From the NCBI GenBank assembly GCA_933228895.1, contig OW121858.1, positions 29,535,859 to 29,599,858 on the forward strand: a DNA stretch of 64,000 nt, written 5' to 3'. This DNA comes from Platycnemis pennipes. Taxonomy: Eukaryota; Arthropoda; Insecta; Odonata; Platycnemididae. Below the pieces are notes generated by a model. That model saw only the letters and a program-made list of their open reading frames with translations, was not told the DNA's origin and ran no database searches. Position 1 is the stretch's first letter; every line of letters begins with the position of its first letter. Position numbers and translations under genes: made by a program. This document shows, one piece after another, positions 31,807-41,609 of this stretch.

Positions 31807-31817
31807 TATGTACCTAT

Positions 31818-31860
31818 AGTCAGTATAGTCCGTGGTTCGACTCCCGGTTCAGTCGAACGT
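31818..31860 (+). ncRNA. tRNA-like B box next to the hAT MITE
   Basis: TCCGTGGTTCGACTCCCGG holds a good B box, GGTTCGACTCC. The 5' half of any tRNA is missing; the MITE lies immediately upstream. Probably a SINE or tRNA relic. Confidence 0.35.
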
Positions 31861-31899
31861 TTTTCCATTGTGATTCGACTCTTTTTCCATCTTCTCCAC

Positions 31900-32490
31900 C
31901 AATGGGGGCGTTTACTCGGAACCTAAAGTCGCTATTCTGTACGAGAAATCGTTAGACGGAAACGAAAAATGAATTTTAGTGAAAACATTAATCTTCTAAC
32001 CACAACCATTCACTTCAATAAATCGAAAATTAAAATATGAGCAAAAGGTGACGCCCACCGCAAAATCTGCTTTGAGAACATTGACGTCATTTTCCTCCCC
32101 TCCTTATAATGTTTTTAGGGGAAGGGAAGGGAGTGGAGGGGGGTTCTCGGAAGGTCTGATCGCACATATCCTGTCTAACAACCGCTCCCATTGGAAGAGT
32201 CAGCTGCATTGTCTCCCATTGAGATAAGGCAAAGTAGCTTCGCAGGCACAGTTGTGATTGGACGAAGCCGAGATGCGTCAGAGGTTGCACCACGCCCACT
32301 TTTCCGAAAGGGTTAACAAAAACATCTGCTAGCACAGATCCAGTCTTAACAACCGCTCCCATTGGCAGAGTCAGTTTAATGTGTCCCCCATTGCGGTAAG
32401 GCGAAGGAGTTTTCACAGTCTCAGATTTGATTGGACGAAGCGGATGACGTAATAGGTCGCAGGCACGCCCACATCACCTAAAAGGGTTTA
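31900..32490 (-). repeat. CCAAT/GC-box repeat, inverted arm with an internal duplication
   Basis: 31900-32316 is the reverse complement of 25797-26210. 32330-32490 repeats its promoter-like end again (AACAACCGCTCCCATTGGCA, GATTGGACGAAGCGGATGAC), so the CCAAT-bearing section is tandemly present here. The two arms are about 5.7 kb apart. Confidence 0.8.
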
Positions 32491-32716
32491 AAAAATCAGT
32501 TTTTCACAGCTTAATAACTCGATAAGTAATTGACCGATCGAAAAACGTAAAAATACCTGTCTTTTTATTTTGAAAACTCTTATCGGAATTGGCAATTTAA
32601 AAAGTATGATAGAACACCCCATTGTGCGTTCGTCATATGTGTTCCTATTCACTCCTGTTCCGTATTCACGTAGTATTTTTATGAACTCTTTTTGGCTAGA
32701 CGAGCTTCGACTTTGG

Positions 32717-32840
32717 TTATACCTCGAATGTGGATCGATAGTGTTCGATATATATGTACAGCATCGACCTGAACTTACATCGCAGTTGTTGTGAACGCGT
32801 GCGATCCGGGCTTTGACACTCGACTGTTATAGAAGTCGAA
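32717..32840 (-). repeat. Isolated satellite unit far from the array
   Basis: CTCGAATGTGGATCGATAGT then GTTCGATATATATGTACAGC and ATCGACCTGAACTTACATCGCAG are the reverse complement of the 2390-4285 satellite words. It is one diverged unit, about 28 kb from the array and inverted. Confidence 0.8.
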
Positions 32841-32859
32841 TGCATCTTGCAAACGAAAT

Positions 32860-33012
32860 TTAGCATTATTATCCGGTACCTTGATTATCGATTACTTTCG
32901 ATTAATCGAGGTAATCGATTATTCTCGACTGGTATTCGCACATCTCTAATAGATGTAGATATATATGTATGATTTTTCATACAAATACATACATACATAA
33001 ACACTTTTTTAT
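32860..33012. repeat. hAT-type terminal sequence and ATAC microsatellite
   Basis: GGTATTCGCACATCTCTAAT at 32931-32950 resembles the end of another hAT MITE family (outer sequence TTAGAGATGTGCGAATA on the other strand); its partner end is not visible. A run of ATACATACATAC follows near 32985. Confidence 0.5.
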
Positions 33013-33019
33013 GTAAAGA

Positions 33020-33452
33020 GAGGAATATGTACATTATACGTATTCCTTCTCTACCGTTCCCTTTATTTCCCTAACCCTGCGCAGGAAAAGGGTGTCGGAG
33101 AGGCAGGGTGGGGGAGAAAAAGGGTGTGGGGATGGGGGGAAAGGGGTTTTTCGGAGTTCCAGAGGGATGAAAAAATAAAGGGAAAAGTTTCGCGAGGGGC
33201 ATTCAGGAACTACCCTTCGCACCGCAGTGACGTCGGAGGGGAAGGGGGTGAGGGGAAGTGGGAGTTGGGGGAGGGGAAGAGAGGGGAGGAAAAGAGAGTT
33301 TCGACCCGCGTCCGAAAGAGGGTGGGGTCGTAGCGCTCGATCCAGTAACGGAGGACCTGATACGCCTTCCCGAAAATCCAGGGTTTCTGAACCCTTTCCT
33401 GTATTCTCACATTTTGGGCTCCCGTGTGAGGAAATGGAGAAAATTATCGTAA
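33020..33452. other. Purine-rich GC island
   Basis: The plus strand is dominated by GGGGA/GAGGGG runs. Frames up to 142 codons on both strands are products of the skew (R/G/E-rich or P/S-rich) and show no domain. Similar islands lie at 13566, 44040 and 52610. Confidence 0.5.
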
Positions 33453-34190
33453 TGCGTAACATTAGCTAATATGTGAGGCCAGGCGCCATCTTGGTAAGAA
33501 CACACATACCCATACAGCACAAACGGACGCAAATTGGTGAATTGGAATATCCAGGAATTATCTCGTCTAAAAACAGTTCTTACACGTGCAAAAGTGGAAT
33601 AAATCCGGTATATATACGTTTCAATGTCCGCCCCGAACCGGATAATACTGGTGTATGGTCAAATCCGGTATTAAATGAAACGTTGGAGAAAAATGGAGTA
33701 AATTATTGTAATGAGGCACCTTTGCTGATATGCGAGGCCAGGCGCCATCTTGGTAAGAACACACATACCCATACAGCACAAACGGACGCAAATTGGTGAA
33801 TTGGAATATCCAGGAATTATCTCGTCTAAAAACAGTTCTTACACGTGCAAAAGTGGAATAAATCCGGTATATATACGGTTCAACGTCCGCCCCGAACCGG
33901 ATAATACTGGTGTATGGTCAAATCCGGTATTAAATAAAACGTTGGAGAAAAATGGAGTAAATTATTGTAATGAGGCACCTTTGCTGATATGCGAGGCCAG
34001 GCGCCATCTTGGTAAGAACACACATACCCATACAGCACAAACGGACGGAAATTGGTGAATTGGAATATCCAGGAATTATCTCGTCTAAAAACAGTTCTCA
34101 CACGTGCAAAAGTGGAATAAATCCGGTATATATACGGTTGTACGTCAGCCCCAAACTAGATAATACTCGACTATTTAGCACTAAAGTAGA
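33453..34190. repeat. 259-bp tandem repeat, ~2.8 units, with YY1-like sites
   Basis: GAGGCCAGGCGCCATCTTGG recurs at 33475, 33734 and 33993, exactly 259 bp apart. Each unit has a CCAAGATGGCGCC motif (reverse strand), matching the YY1/initiator consensus, and a TATATATACG box about 125 bp downstream. Frames of 102-108 codons cross units, but the period is not divisible by three. Partial copies lie at 34538-34630 and 35266-35330. Confidence 0.9.
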
Positions 34191-35265
34191 CTAAAGTACT
34201 TTCATGTATTAATTACGTAATTTACGCAATTAATACGTAATATAGGTAAAATGGTTCCTGGATAAAGATGTTACAAATTTGCGTGACAGGGACGGTAGCA
34301 CAACAAAACTGTGATGGAAAGAAAATGTCAAGAAATAGATTCGAACTATGAACGTCCACATTGAGATCTGTGCACTCAACCCAACTCTCCTTGCTGTAAT
34401 AAGAGTAATTGTAAGCATCCAATATTAATGAAATACCTACTTTACCCCTGACCCAACTTCCCATGGTGGAAGATGCGTAATTTTAAGCGTTATGATTGTA
34501 ACAAAATATTTGAAACTTTTCCGTTGAAGTCATTGGATTATCTCGTCTAAAAACAGTTCTTACACGTGCAAAAGTGGAATAAATCCGGTATATATACGGT
34601 TGTATATAAACCGGAATTGGGGGGTGATTCGCAAATCACTAATCAGGGACTATACCTGCCAGCCAAGTTTCGTCAGCATCCTAACATCAGACTAGCGTCA
34701 GCATCGGACACTCCCTTCGTAAGTTTTTGACTGTTCTGAAAAAATATTTCCTCCGACATGAAATTCATGAAACTATAATAATCTTATTAATCAGACATCT
34801 GCAGAAGCCAATCTTACAATTCATACCTATATAGAAAATTATAGTATGTTTCTACGGAAAAATACAATATACGAAAGCATAACTTGTTCATCGCCTTTCG
34901 TATTCAGATATTAAAATTTGCGTGTTGGCTTAGAAGTAAGTTATCAACAGCGACAATGGTAATTCAAGTGTTTGACCAGAAAATCTTCATTTAAAGTTCA
35001 TTTTGAAATTGGTGTAATGTTGGGATAATTTGAGTTGAACCTGTTCAACTAAATTTACTCCGAACAACCATGAGTATTGTTTAGTCAAATATGGTGATAC
35101 ACGCCTTAGTCTAGATTTCGACCCAAATTACATGAATAATTACATAGCATGTGCTGTGTGGGATGACAGCACTAGTTACTCCACCCAAGCAGAAAGCTAA
35201 TGCAATCTCCCTTGGTTGAGACCGTTGTATGAAAAGTGTTACAGATAATGTTAGGTAGTGTTACA
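34190..35265. other. Unassigned DNA with a partial 259-bp unit and TATA box
   Basis: 34538-34600 repeats the middle of the 259-bp unit. It is followed by GTATATAAACCGG, about 45 bp before CTAATCAGGGAC, then CCTTCGTAAGTTTTTG at 34714, a possible donor site. This order (TATA, start-like site, donor) could be a promoter and untranslated first exon, but no coding exon was recognised downstream. The rest is AT-rich. Confidence 0.3.
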
Positions 35266-35335
35266 GTGTAATGCGTAACGTTAGCTAATATGTGAGGGCA
35301 GGCGCCATCTTGGTAAGAACACGCATATAGGCTCG
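35266..35335 (+). repeat. Solo start of the 259-bp unit
   Basis: ATGCGTAACGTTAGCTAATA then GTGAGGGCAGGCGCCATC repeats 33453-33510, including upstream bases that only the first tandem unit has. That shared left border suggests the true 5' edge of the underlying element. Confidence 0.75.
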
Positions 35336-35364
35336 GTACTCGCGTTTCTCCTAGAGATGAATTT

Positions 35365-35460
35365 TTGTTTATCATCATCCGTCATCAATCCTAAGGTTGC
35401 TTAGAGACGAAGCTCTCCCAATCCCAATCTCATATCAGCTTCCATTCCTTCGTCTTCTAG
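35365..35460 (-). pseudogene. RTE-type 3' end scrap
   Basis: CATCATCCGTCATCAATCCT then AAGGTTGCTTAGAGACGAAG is a decayed version of the RTE 3' ends at 20440 and 23215. GTCACGTGAC at 35474 repeats the motif in the 750-bp repeat. Confidence 0.5.
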
Positions 35461-35505
35461 TCTCGTCGGCTATGTCACGTGACGTTGGTCAAATTTCAAA
35501 AACAT

Positions 35506-35806
35506 TTGAAGAGGCACCATCCGATTGTGAAGTAGATGTCATTTTCGTGTGAAAATTTCAGGACATACAATTTATTTTTGCCCTTCTATCGATTGGAATT
35601 AAAATAATGTCGCCTTTCTGCCATATGCATATATCTGAATAGCAAAGACGTTGAAAATCAGCATAAATTTATATTACGTGCTCATACAGCAGAGCGTGGC
35701 TGTTGCAATAAAATTTGCAGATTAATAATGTAAAGATAAATGTCGTTTTGACGAAAAACTGACATAAGATGCGCAATTTTATGCAGACTTCAGCATTGTA
35801 AACATG
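35506..35806 (-). mobile_element. TTAA element fragment, 3' third
   Basis: It starts near the outer end (GGCACCATCCGATTGTGAAG) and follows the family through GCAGATTAATAATGTAAAGA and TGTCGTTTTGACGAAAAACT, then stops abruptly at 35806. It is truncated on the other side. Confidence 0.85.
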
Positions 35807-36255
35807 TAATTTTGTAAAATTAACCACTTATTCAGTTTCTTTTTAAACATCAGTTGGTTGTTACGTATGATTGATTTTTGAGGTAATTGCATTAAAAATT
35901 TCGGTGCTATATGGTTATGTTTATAGCCTTCAACATTTGGCTTCGTAACTTTTTGTATCTGGTTTTTTCCAACTTTGTGGTGATAGAACAAGGTGTATTT
36001 CTGTGTCCTCAACGACTGTAGAAAATTCTTAACACATTATACACGCATAAATGTCTGTTTGGAAGAATTTTTTAAAGCCTTAAAAACAAAGTAAATGAAG
36101 ATTCCATCCGAGAAGGTCGTACAATCACCCTTAAGATTTTGTTTAAGACATGTGTACGTCACGTAGAGTCTGTCTACTGTAGATTGTAGACCGAAATAGT
36201 CTAAAGAGACGTTTTTATTTTCAGGCGTGAACGCAATGCATATATGCCTATGCAA
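35807..36255 (-). pseudogene. Possible LINE C-terminal frames
   Basis: The minus-strand frame 35779-36012 contains APKFLMQLPQKSIIRNNQLM followed by FKKKLNKWLI. This resembles the closing segment of several LINE polyproteins (N.LP......S...FK.KLK.WL). A second frame at 36037-36255 would precede it. No catalytic block is present. Weak assignment. Confidence 0.35.
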
Positions 36256-36540
36256 TTCAGGGTAGAGAGTTTTTACTGCTAAAACAGGGAACGGCCTTTA
36301 ACTCAGAATAGTTGACATCTTTTTTTTTCATTAATTTTTTGTTAAACCGTGCTGCTGACTTTGTATAATGTCAGCAGGACTGTTTAGCCCGTCAGGCTTA
36401 CTACCAATTGAAAAATGATGTGATACATGACATGATAGAATTAAATTTTTTTAAAATGTGTAGCAATGAATTTTTGGAAAAATGATTGTTCCTCTCCTAG
36501 CCGTTAGAAAATAAGTAATAGTGAATTGACAAACGTGTAA
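36256..36540. other. Unassigned DNA
   Basis: AT-rich, with no recognised feature. Confidence 0.35.
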
Positions 36541-37175
36541 TCCATAAAATATCTTGGAATAAGACTGACACATGATCTTTTTGTTGGGGTAAACACATGT
36601 ACGTGAAATAATGGGTCAAGCGATTCGTAGACTGGGATTCGTCAAAAGAGTACTGGGTAAATGTGACGATCATGTAGTTAGAGAAATCAGCTACCGATTT
36701 AATTCCTTTGTTAGTCCTCATACGATGCCAGTGTATTATGGGATCCCTACGAAATCGGTCTAAATAACGAAGTTGAACGTGTGCAGCGAAGATCGGCAAG
36801 ATTTGTAAAGGGACGGTACGATAATTATATTAGCGTATAACCAGTCTAATAAATGAATTTAAAATGGGAATCATTGTCAGATCGCAGGTTGAAATTTGGA
36901 CTCAATCTCTTAAATAAATTCCAAGATAATATTTTCAGTGATGACGTTAAAGATATTTTGCGAATTCCAACCTACTATGGTAGACTTATTATAGAAAGTA
37001 GAGTTATTGATTGCTAAACTGACAGATTCAAAATGTCTCTTTTTCCTTATACAATTAGGGATATGAATGATTGTAAAAATATCCAATTGCATAAATACCA
37101 GTGTGTCAATGGATAGTATTGATAGTTGCATGTTGGTATATAAGTACTTTGAGCCAAACCAATTAAAAGTAATAT

Positions 37176-37480
37176 TTTATCGGGGATCGGGTTGGTGTGG
37201 TGGCTAGAGTACTGACCTCCCATCCCGAGTTCCCGGGTTCGATTCCCGGCAGTGGCGGATTTTTCAGTGGAAAACCCCCACTTGAGTGCCTAGCGGAGGG
37301 CATTTCAGGTTCAGTGCTCCGTCCGTCGGGTGGGACGTTAAGCCGTGGTCCCCTTGGCACCAGAATTTAAGACTAGGCTAATGTCGAGGCCGGGAATGTC
37401 TGTCCACCCTTTCTTGCTTCCCTGAATAAACCCCTACCATTACCCTATTATCCCAATTATCCTAAAAATGGCTCAAATGA
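37176..37480 (+). mobile_element. tRNA-derived SINE nested in LINE D
   Basis: The head has an A-box-like TGGCTAGAGTACTGACC (37201) and a perfect T-arm CCGGGTTCGATTCCCGG with B box at 37236-37246. A body containing GGGTGGGACGTTAAGCCGTG then GTCCCC follows, resembling a conserved central domain seen in invertebrate SINEs. There is an AT-rich tail with TTATCC repeats. LINE D 3' UTR text lies on both sides. The tRNA-like part lacks a clean acceptor stem, so it is not a tRNA gene. The SINE would borrow a LINE polymerase. Confidence 0.85.
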
Positions 37481-37591
37481 CCAACCAATGTACTAGTGCA
37501 TGCTTGATTTGCTATTTTCATCTTTTTTATTAAATTGTGAAGTTTTGATTAGTATATTTTTACTATTCCACTTTTTAACGCATGATATGTA

Positions 37592-37665
37592 GTGCATGTG
37601 TGGTGAGAATTCATCCCCTGCCACACACCTTTAGGATAACTTGCAGGGTATTGTGAAGATGTATA
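37592..37665 (+). repeat. 3' hairpin of LINE D
   Basis: TGGTGAGAATTCATCCCCTG, CCACACACCTTTAGGATAAC, TTGCAGGGTATTGTGAAGATG. The second arm is slightly decayed, but the outer CCCTG/CAGGG pairing remains. Same module as in LINE A despite an unrelated upstream 3' UTR. Confidence 0.75.
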
Positions 37666-37739
37666 GGGTTAGGTGTTGTAGTTATTGCTGGAGGGATGAA
37701 AATAACGAATAGGTCTTTCAATGTGGATTGTTTTGAAGT

Positions 37740-38035
37740 GTAAGTTGTCGTTGGCACTGCCGCTACAATTAGTAAACATTGGTGTTAATAACACCAAACC
37801 AATAACCAAGGTGAATGTTTAAATTACTTAAAAATATAATAAGGATCTTGGTTAGGTATATAAAGGTAGGGGGATTAAGTGAGATAGAAATAGTGCCTAT
37901 GTAAGCACGTGCCGTCACAAGTACCGTTGCCATTGTCAACCACATATTGTAGCGCCACTTTCATGTAACTAAGGCTTTTCCTTTTTTTTCGAGCAAACAT
38001 TTAAATAATATCAATTTAACAATTGTAGCTAGCCC
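37740..38035 (+). mobile_element. TTAA element fragment, internal
   Basis: It matches the family interior from TTGGCA.CTGCCGCTAC through CACAAGTACCGTTGCCATTG to CGAGCAAACATTTAAATAAT. Neither end is present, and a short foreign stretch near 37860-37895 interrupts it. Oldest-looking copy. Confidence 0.8.
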
Positions 38036-38507
38036 GTTGATCGTGTTATGTTCCTGACCTCTGATTTAAATCACTTCCTTCAGGGTCATGTCGTTGAAAT
38101 TTGGCCAGAAGATAGAAAATGTATATGCATTTCATTGGATGCGAAAAAAAATAAGAATTTGACCTTTAGACTCCGTGAACAGGGTAGGAAGGAAAAATCC
38201 AAATTTTGCCTCTTGGGATTTCAATGGAAAAAAATCAGGATTGAAATATTTATTTTTTAACTACTCACGTATCCTAAAACACAGAAATTCGAATATAAAA
38301 GAATACCAATTTTTGCTAGCATCTTCAGGAAAGCAGACAGCCTTTTCATCTGCGAAAAAGTTAGCATTTTCCTGACGATATTGTTGTCATCCATCTATCA
38401 AAATTCTTGAATGATGAAATTCTATACTGAATAATCACTTCCACTCTTTTCTGATGGAAATCCACAAATAATTTATTTCGTAATGTCCACGGAAATGTAA
38501 ATTGGTG
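38036..38507. other. Unassigned DNA
   Basis: Frames of 66-78 codons show no domain, and no repeat relation was recognised. Confidence 0.35.
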
Positions 38508-38906
38508 TCGTCTACATCTACATGATACCCTGCCAGCCACCATACAGGTGTGTGGCAGTGGGTGAATTCTCACCAGACATGAACAATTACATATCATGAA
38601 TGAAAAAGGATTAGTATATATATTCTGGTTGAAACTTCACAATTTAAAAAAAATGTAAAATTGCAAAGCAAGCATGCAATTCAATGCTGTTAGTTAGGTA
38701 ATCTTAAAGTCGTTATAAGCCAACATGCAGCTGCCTGTGCTATGCATTGATTCGCTCGTATTGGACATATTTACCGCTATTCATATCCCTATTTGTAAGA
38801 GGAAAAAAGCACATTTTGAATCCGTCAGTTCGGCAATCAATTTCTCTAATTTTGTGATTATGGTCCAGTCTACCATAGTAAGTTGGAGTTTTAAAAATGT
38901 TTTCAA
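38508..38906 (-). mobile_element. LINE copy E, 3' UTR with hairpin
   Basis: It begins with the tail TCTACATCTACATGATACCC, the hairpin GCCAGCCACC...GGTGTGTGGCAGTGGGTG, then the reverse complement of the LINE D 3' UTR. It is interrupted at 38907 by TTAA copy 3 and resumes at 39871 (CGTCATCAGTGAAAATAATG), equivalent to 36945 of LINE D. Coding text is lost. Confidence 0.85.
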
Positions 38907-39866
38907 GGAGATTCCACCATGTCTCCGGTATTCAATATCCCGTAAAAGAGCTATATTTTATTTAATGAATAAATACCGATCCAGAAAAACTCCTATATGG
39001 AAATTCATCGTTAGGGTGATAACACGCAGAGTACACGATAATTGTATGAGTATGATGCTATTATATACCGCTATGTAGTTGCATTTTATTTTTTAGAAGT
39101 TTTTTTTAACTCTATTTTGACTTCGGAACATGTCTGACGTACGTTGTTGCCACTTTTAATTTCCCACAGAATGAGAACACATGCCTATTTCTCCTAATAC
39201 GTATTCTAAAATAGGTTAAATATTTTCTTACTTAGCTTTGAACTATTCCCTTGCAAATACAACTCCTTGTTTTGAATTTAATTAATATTGATATTTTTGA
39301 AAATGATTTGGCAACAATGGCGCTGCTACCATTCGGAAGCATTGGTATTAATTACACCATGTCAATAACCAATGAAATGTATAAATTACATAAAAAATAT
39401 AAGAAGCACCTTGTTGTAAGATATAGTCTTAAATTAAATGAGATATAAGTTCGTAAGCACGTTCCGTCACAAGTACCGTTGCCAATGATAACAAAAGACT
39501 GTAGCGCCATTTTCGTATAACTAGAGTTTTTCTGTATTTTTTCGAGCAAACATTTATTGATATCAATTAAACAAGTGTGGTAAGGTGAGCTCTTTTTTAC
39601 AATGCTAAATTATTCATAAAACTGCGCACCTTATATTAGTTTTTCGTCAAAACGACATTTCTCTTTACGTTACTAATCTGCAAATATTCCTGCAATAGAC
39701 ATGCTCTACAAAATATCAAATTGCTGATTTTCAACCCCTTTTTCCTTCACATATATATTTGATGAAAGGCCTCATTATTATATTGCCAATCGATAAAAGG
39801 GCCAAAGTAAATTATGTGCCCTGAAATTTTCACAAAAATGAAATCTACTTCATAATTCGGTGGAGC
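38907..39866 (+). mobile_element. TTAA element copy 3, nested in LINE E
   Basis: About 960 bp, from GGAGATTCCACCATGTCTCC to CATAATTCGGTGGAGCC. The target duplication is degraded (TCAA on the left, TAAT on the right with the last few bases deleted). LINE E text on both sides defines the pre-insertion site, which in LINE D reads GATATTTT/CTTTAACGTC on opposite strands and contains TTAA. Confidence 0.85.
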
Positions 39867-39867
39867 C

Positions 39868-40340
39868 TAATTATCGTCATCAGTGAAAATAATGTGTTGG
39901 AATTTAGTCCATAGATTAAGTCATAAAATTCAACTCACTACCTTGGTTACTTCGCTTGCAGCTTTCCTTGGATCGACTCACCCAGACGTTCTGGACCGAG
40001 GAGAATCAATGGTTAAAGAGGTGAAACATCTTGGATATTCCATATATGCCGCTGTGCCCTTTGTGATATTGATCTTGTGCTAATTGTGTACCCTGTAAAC
40101 CCATTTGGGTTTACGAAAACCGTAAGACAGTGATAAAATCACTGGTAATCTTATTCCCCTGTGTTATCGTAAGCTGAAATCATGTAATTCGACGATTCAA
40201 TTGTAGTTCTGTCCAATAATCGGGGTTCGGTGTTTCAGAAAAATTGGGAGAGTGTCTTAAATACATCAGCAATGGTAGATATGTTTCTTAAAACTTGTAA
40301 GAAATCAGATTTAGTACACCAATCTTAACTATCCAAGCAA
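39868..40340 (-). pseudogene. Continuation of LINE E, then unassigned DNA
   Basis: 39871-39930 aligns with the LINE D 3' region. Beyond that, identity fades. A plus-strand frame, 39883-40083, includes GESMVKEVKHLGYSI but no clear domain. Nothing recognisable at 40085-40340. Confidence 0.45.
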
Positions 40341-41230
40341 GAAAGTGTGTAAATTAACAATGTTTTGGGATAATATTTTTACACGAGAATACTCAAAACA
40401 CGTTGCTATGTTGTTGCTATGGAAACGGATGCATTCAATTGTCCCTACGGCTACCGTAATGTTTAATCACATCTATTTATGCTTGACTGTCTCCTTACCC
40501 CTTATCCCTTTATGTTTTATTAAGGCAGTAATGTTTATGTAAATGCGAGCAACATTGTGTGCGTGTGTGAACAAACGCCATTACAAGGAAATTTATTTTA
40601 AAGTGATATTTACAAACATGAGGTTGGCATGGTAACCGAAAACATTTATAAATTATTCATAGTTAGGATATCTTCTAATATGGAACCCTAACGGTTTCTC
40701 CTAATCTTGGAAACGAATCTACATCTACACCTACACGATACGCTGCAAGCCACCGCGAGGGTGTGTGGCAGGGGGTGAAGATCACCTATCTAGGGTCGGA
40801 GAGTGTGGTAATTTTTTATGCGCGGATATTTAAAACTCGTTGTTACGCTGTTGCGATGGTAACATGTTTAAAATTGTTGCTACGGCAGCCAGGAAATTAA
40901 ACACATCTCTTTATGCTTGATTATCCTCATCCCTTTCTGTTTATTCAAACAGTGTTTGTTAATTCAGTCAATATTGTTGTGTGTATATGATTGGAAGCCT
41001 TCTAAGAGAAATTATTGGGAAGTAATAATTATAAACCTGATGTTGGCATGGCAACCGACAATGTAGAAGAATTTTTCGTCGCGTGGATGTCTTCTATTGT
41101 AGATTTAATCTGTTTCTCTTAATAAATGAATTGAATATATGTATGGAATATATGAAGTGTAAATATGCTATATTATTGAGTGTTTTAAAAACAAGTTAAC
41201 TCTCAAGCTCTGCTGCCATGGTAACCAGAA
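40341..41230. repeat. ~365-bp tandem repeat, two-plus units, with RFX-like X-boxes
   Basis: Unit 1 (40360-40700) and unit 2 (40800-41130) share TTTATGCTTGA, TTGCTACGGC.ACC, GTTGGCATGG.AACCGA and TTAGGATATCTTCTA-like text. A third partial unit starts near 41140. GTTGCTATGGAAAC (40413), GTTGGCATGGTAACC (40623), GTTGCGATGGTAAC (40850), GTTGGCATGGCAACC (41042) and GCTGCCATGGTAAC (41212) all resemble the RFX X-box palindrome. A LINE hairpin sits between units. Confidence 0.75.
40717..40792 (-). mobile_element. Solo LINE 3'-end hairpin
   Basis: ATCTACATCTACACCTACAC, GATACGCTGCAAGCCACCGC, GAGGGTGTGTGGCAGGGGGT, then GAAGATCACC. A clean copy of about 72 bp without any LINE 3' UTR beyond it, inserted within the X-box repeat. 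Confidence 0.85.
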
Positions 41231-41605
41231 AGTTGTGTGCACCGGCTAAAATGGTTTTGTGTCCTTATTCCGATACTGATCGCTTTCTCGACTGCAGTCG
41301 AAGCCGAAGTACGTTCAACAATTGTTTTGAACCTGCCGTTCCTATGTTAACCTGAAAGTTGTGCGTTTCGCTTTTGTCTTGGTTGCCATACCTACCATTT
41401 TCGGTAGCTCCCGTTGTAAAAAAAAAAGTGTTCTGACATATTCGTTGGGCCTAAGAGGAAGAGAAATTGCATCAAATTTCCACATGAGTGCACGGAGCCG
41501 ACCATTCGTAGATCCCGAAACAAATTGGCATCACCAACCGCTTTCTTGACAACGGTTTGAATGGAGCTCTTTGGATTTCGGTTTTGTTATGCGTCACGGC
41601 TTAGC
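41231..41605. other. Unassigned DNA, partly duplicated
   Basis: AACC.GAAAGTTGTG occurs at 41225 and 41350, so a ~125-bp duplication is likely. The 62-codon frame at 41361-41549 has no recognised domain. Confidence 0.4.
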
Positions 41606-41609
41606 TTAA

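Larger units (their letters stand above)
36541..37665 (+). mobile_element. LINE copy D (CR1/Jockey-like), 5'-truncated
   Basis: The coding remnant reads KYLGIRLTHDLFVGV, then RRLGFVKRVLGKCDDHVVRE, then frame-shifted text equivalent to ERVQRRSARFVKGRYD. It continues into a 3' UTR interrupted by a SINE (about 37176-37480) and ends with the hairpin CCCCTGCCACACACC...TTGCAGGG at 37615-37650. The 3' UTR differs from LINE A but matches LINE E at 38510-38905. It lacks endonuclease and RT catalytic blocks. Confidence 0.8.

Noticed and set aside
33473..34194. 108-, 102- and 61-codon frames as a repeated protein
   Set aside because: They are the same DNA repeat read in successive frames (period 259). 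The text holds promoter-like motifs instead of coding features.
34538..34740. LTR promoter of a retrotransposon
   Set aside because: The TATA box, start-like site and donor are in order, but no primer-binding site, polypurine tract or matching second LTR was found.
37186..37258. Functional tRNA gene
   Set aside because: The T-arm is perfect but the acceptor and anticodon stems do not pair well, and a SINE body follows directly.
39251..39448. Conserved ~65-codon frame in TTAA elements
   Set aside because: It begins at TTG, is present in copies 3 and 7, but copy 1 has a stop inside it; resemblance follows from shared DNA.
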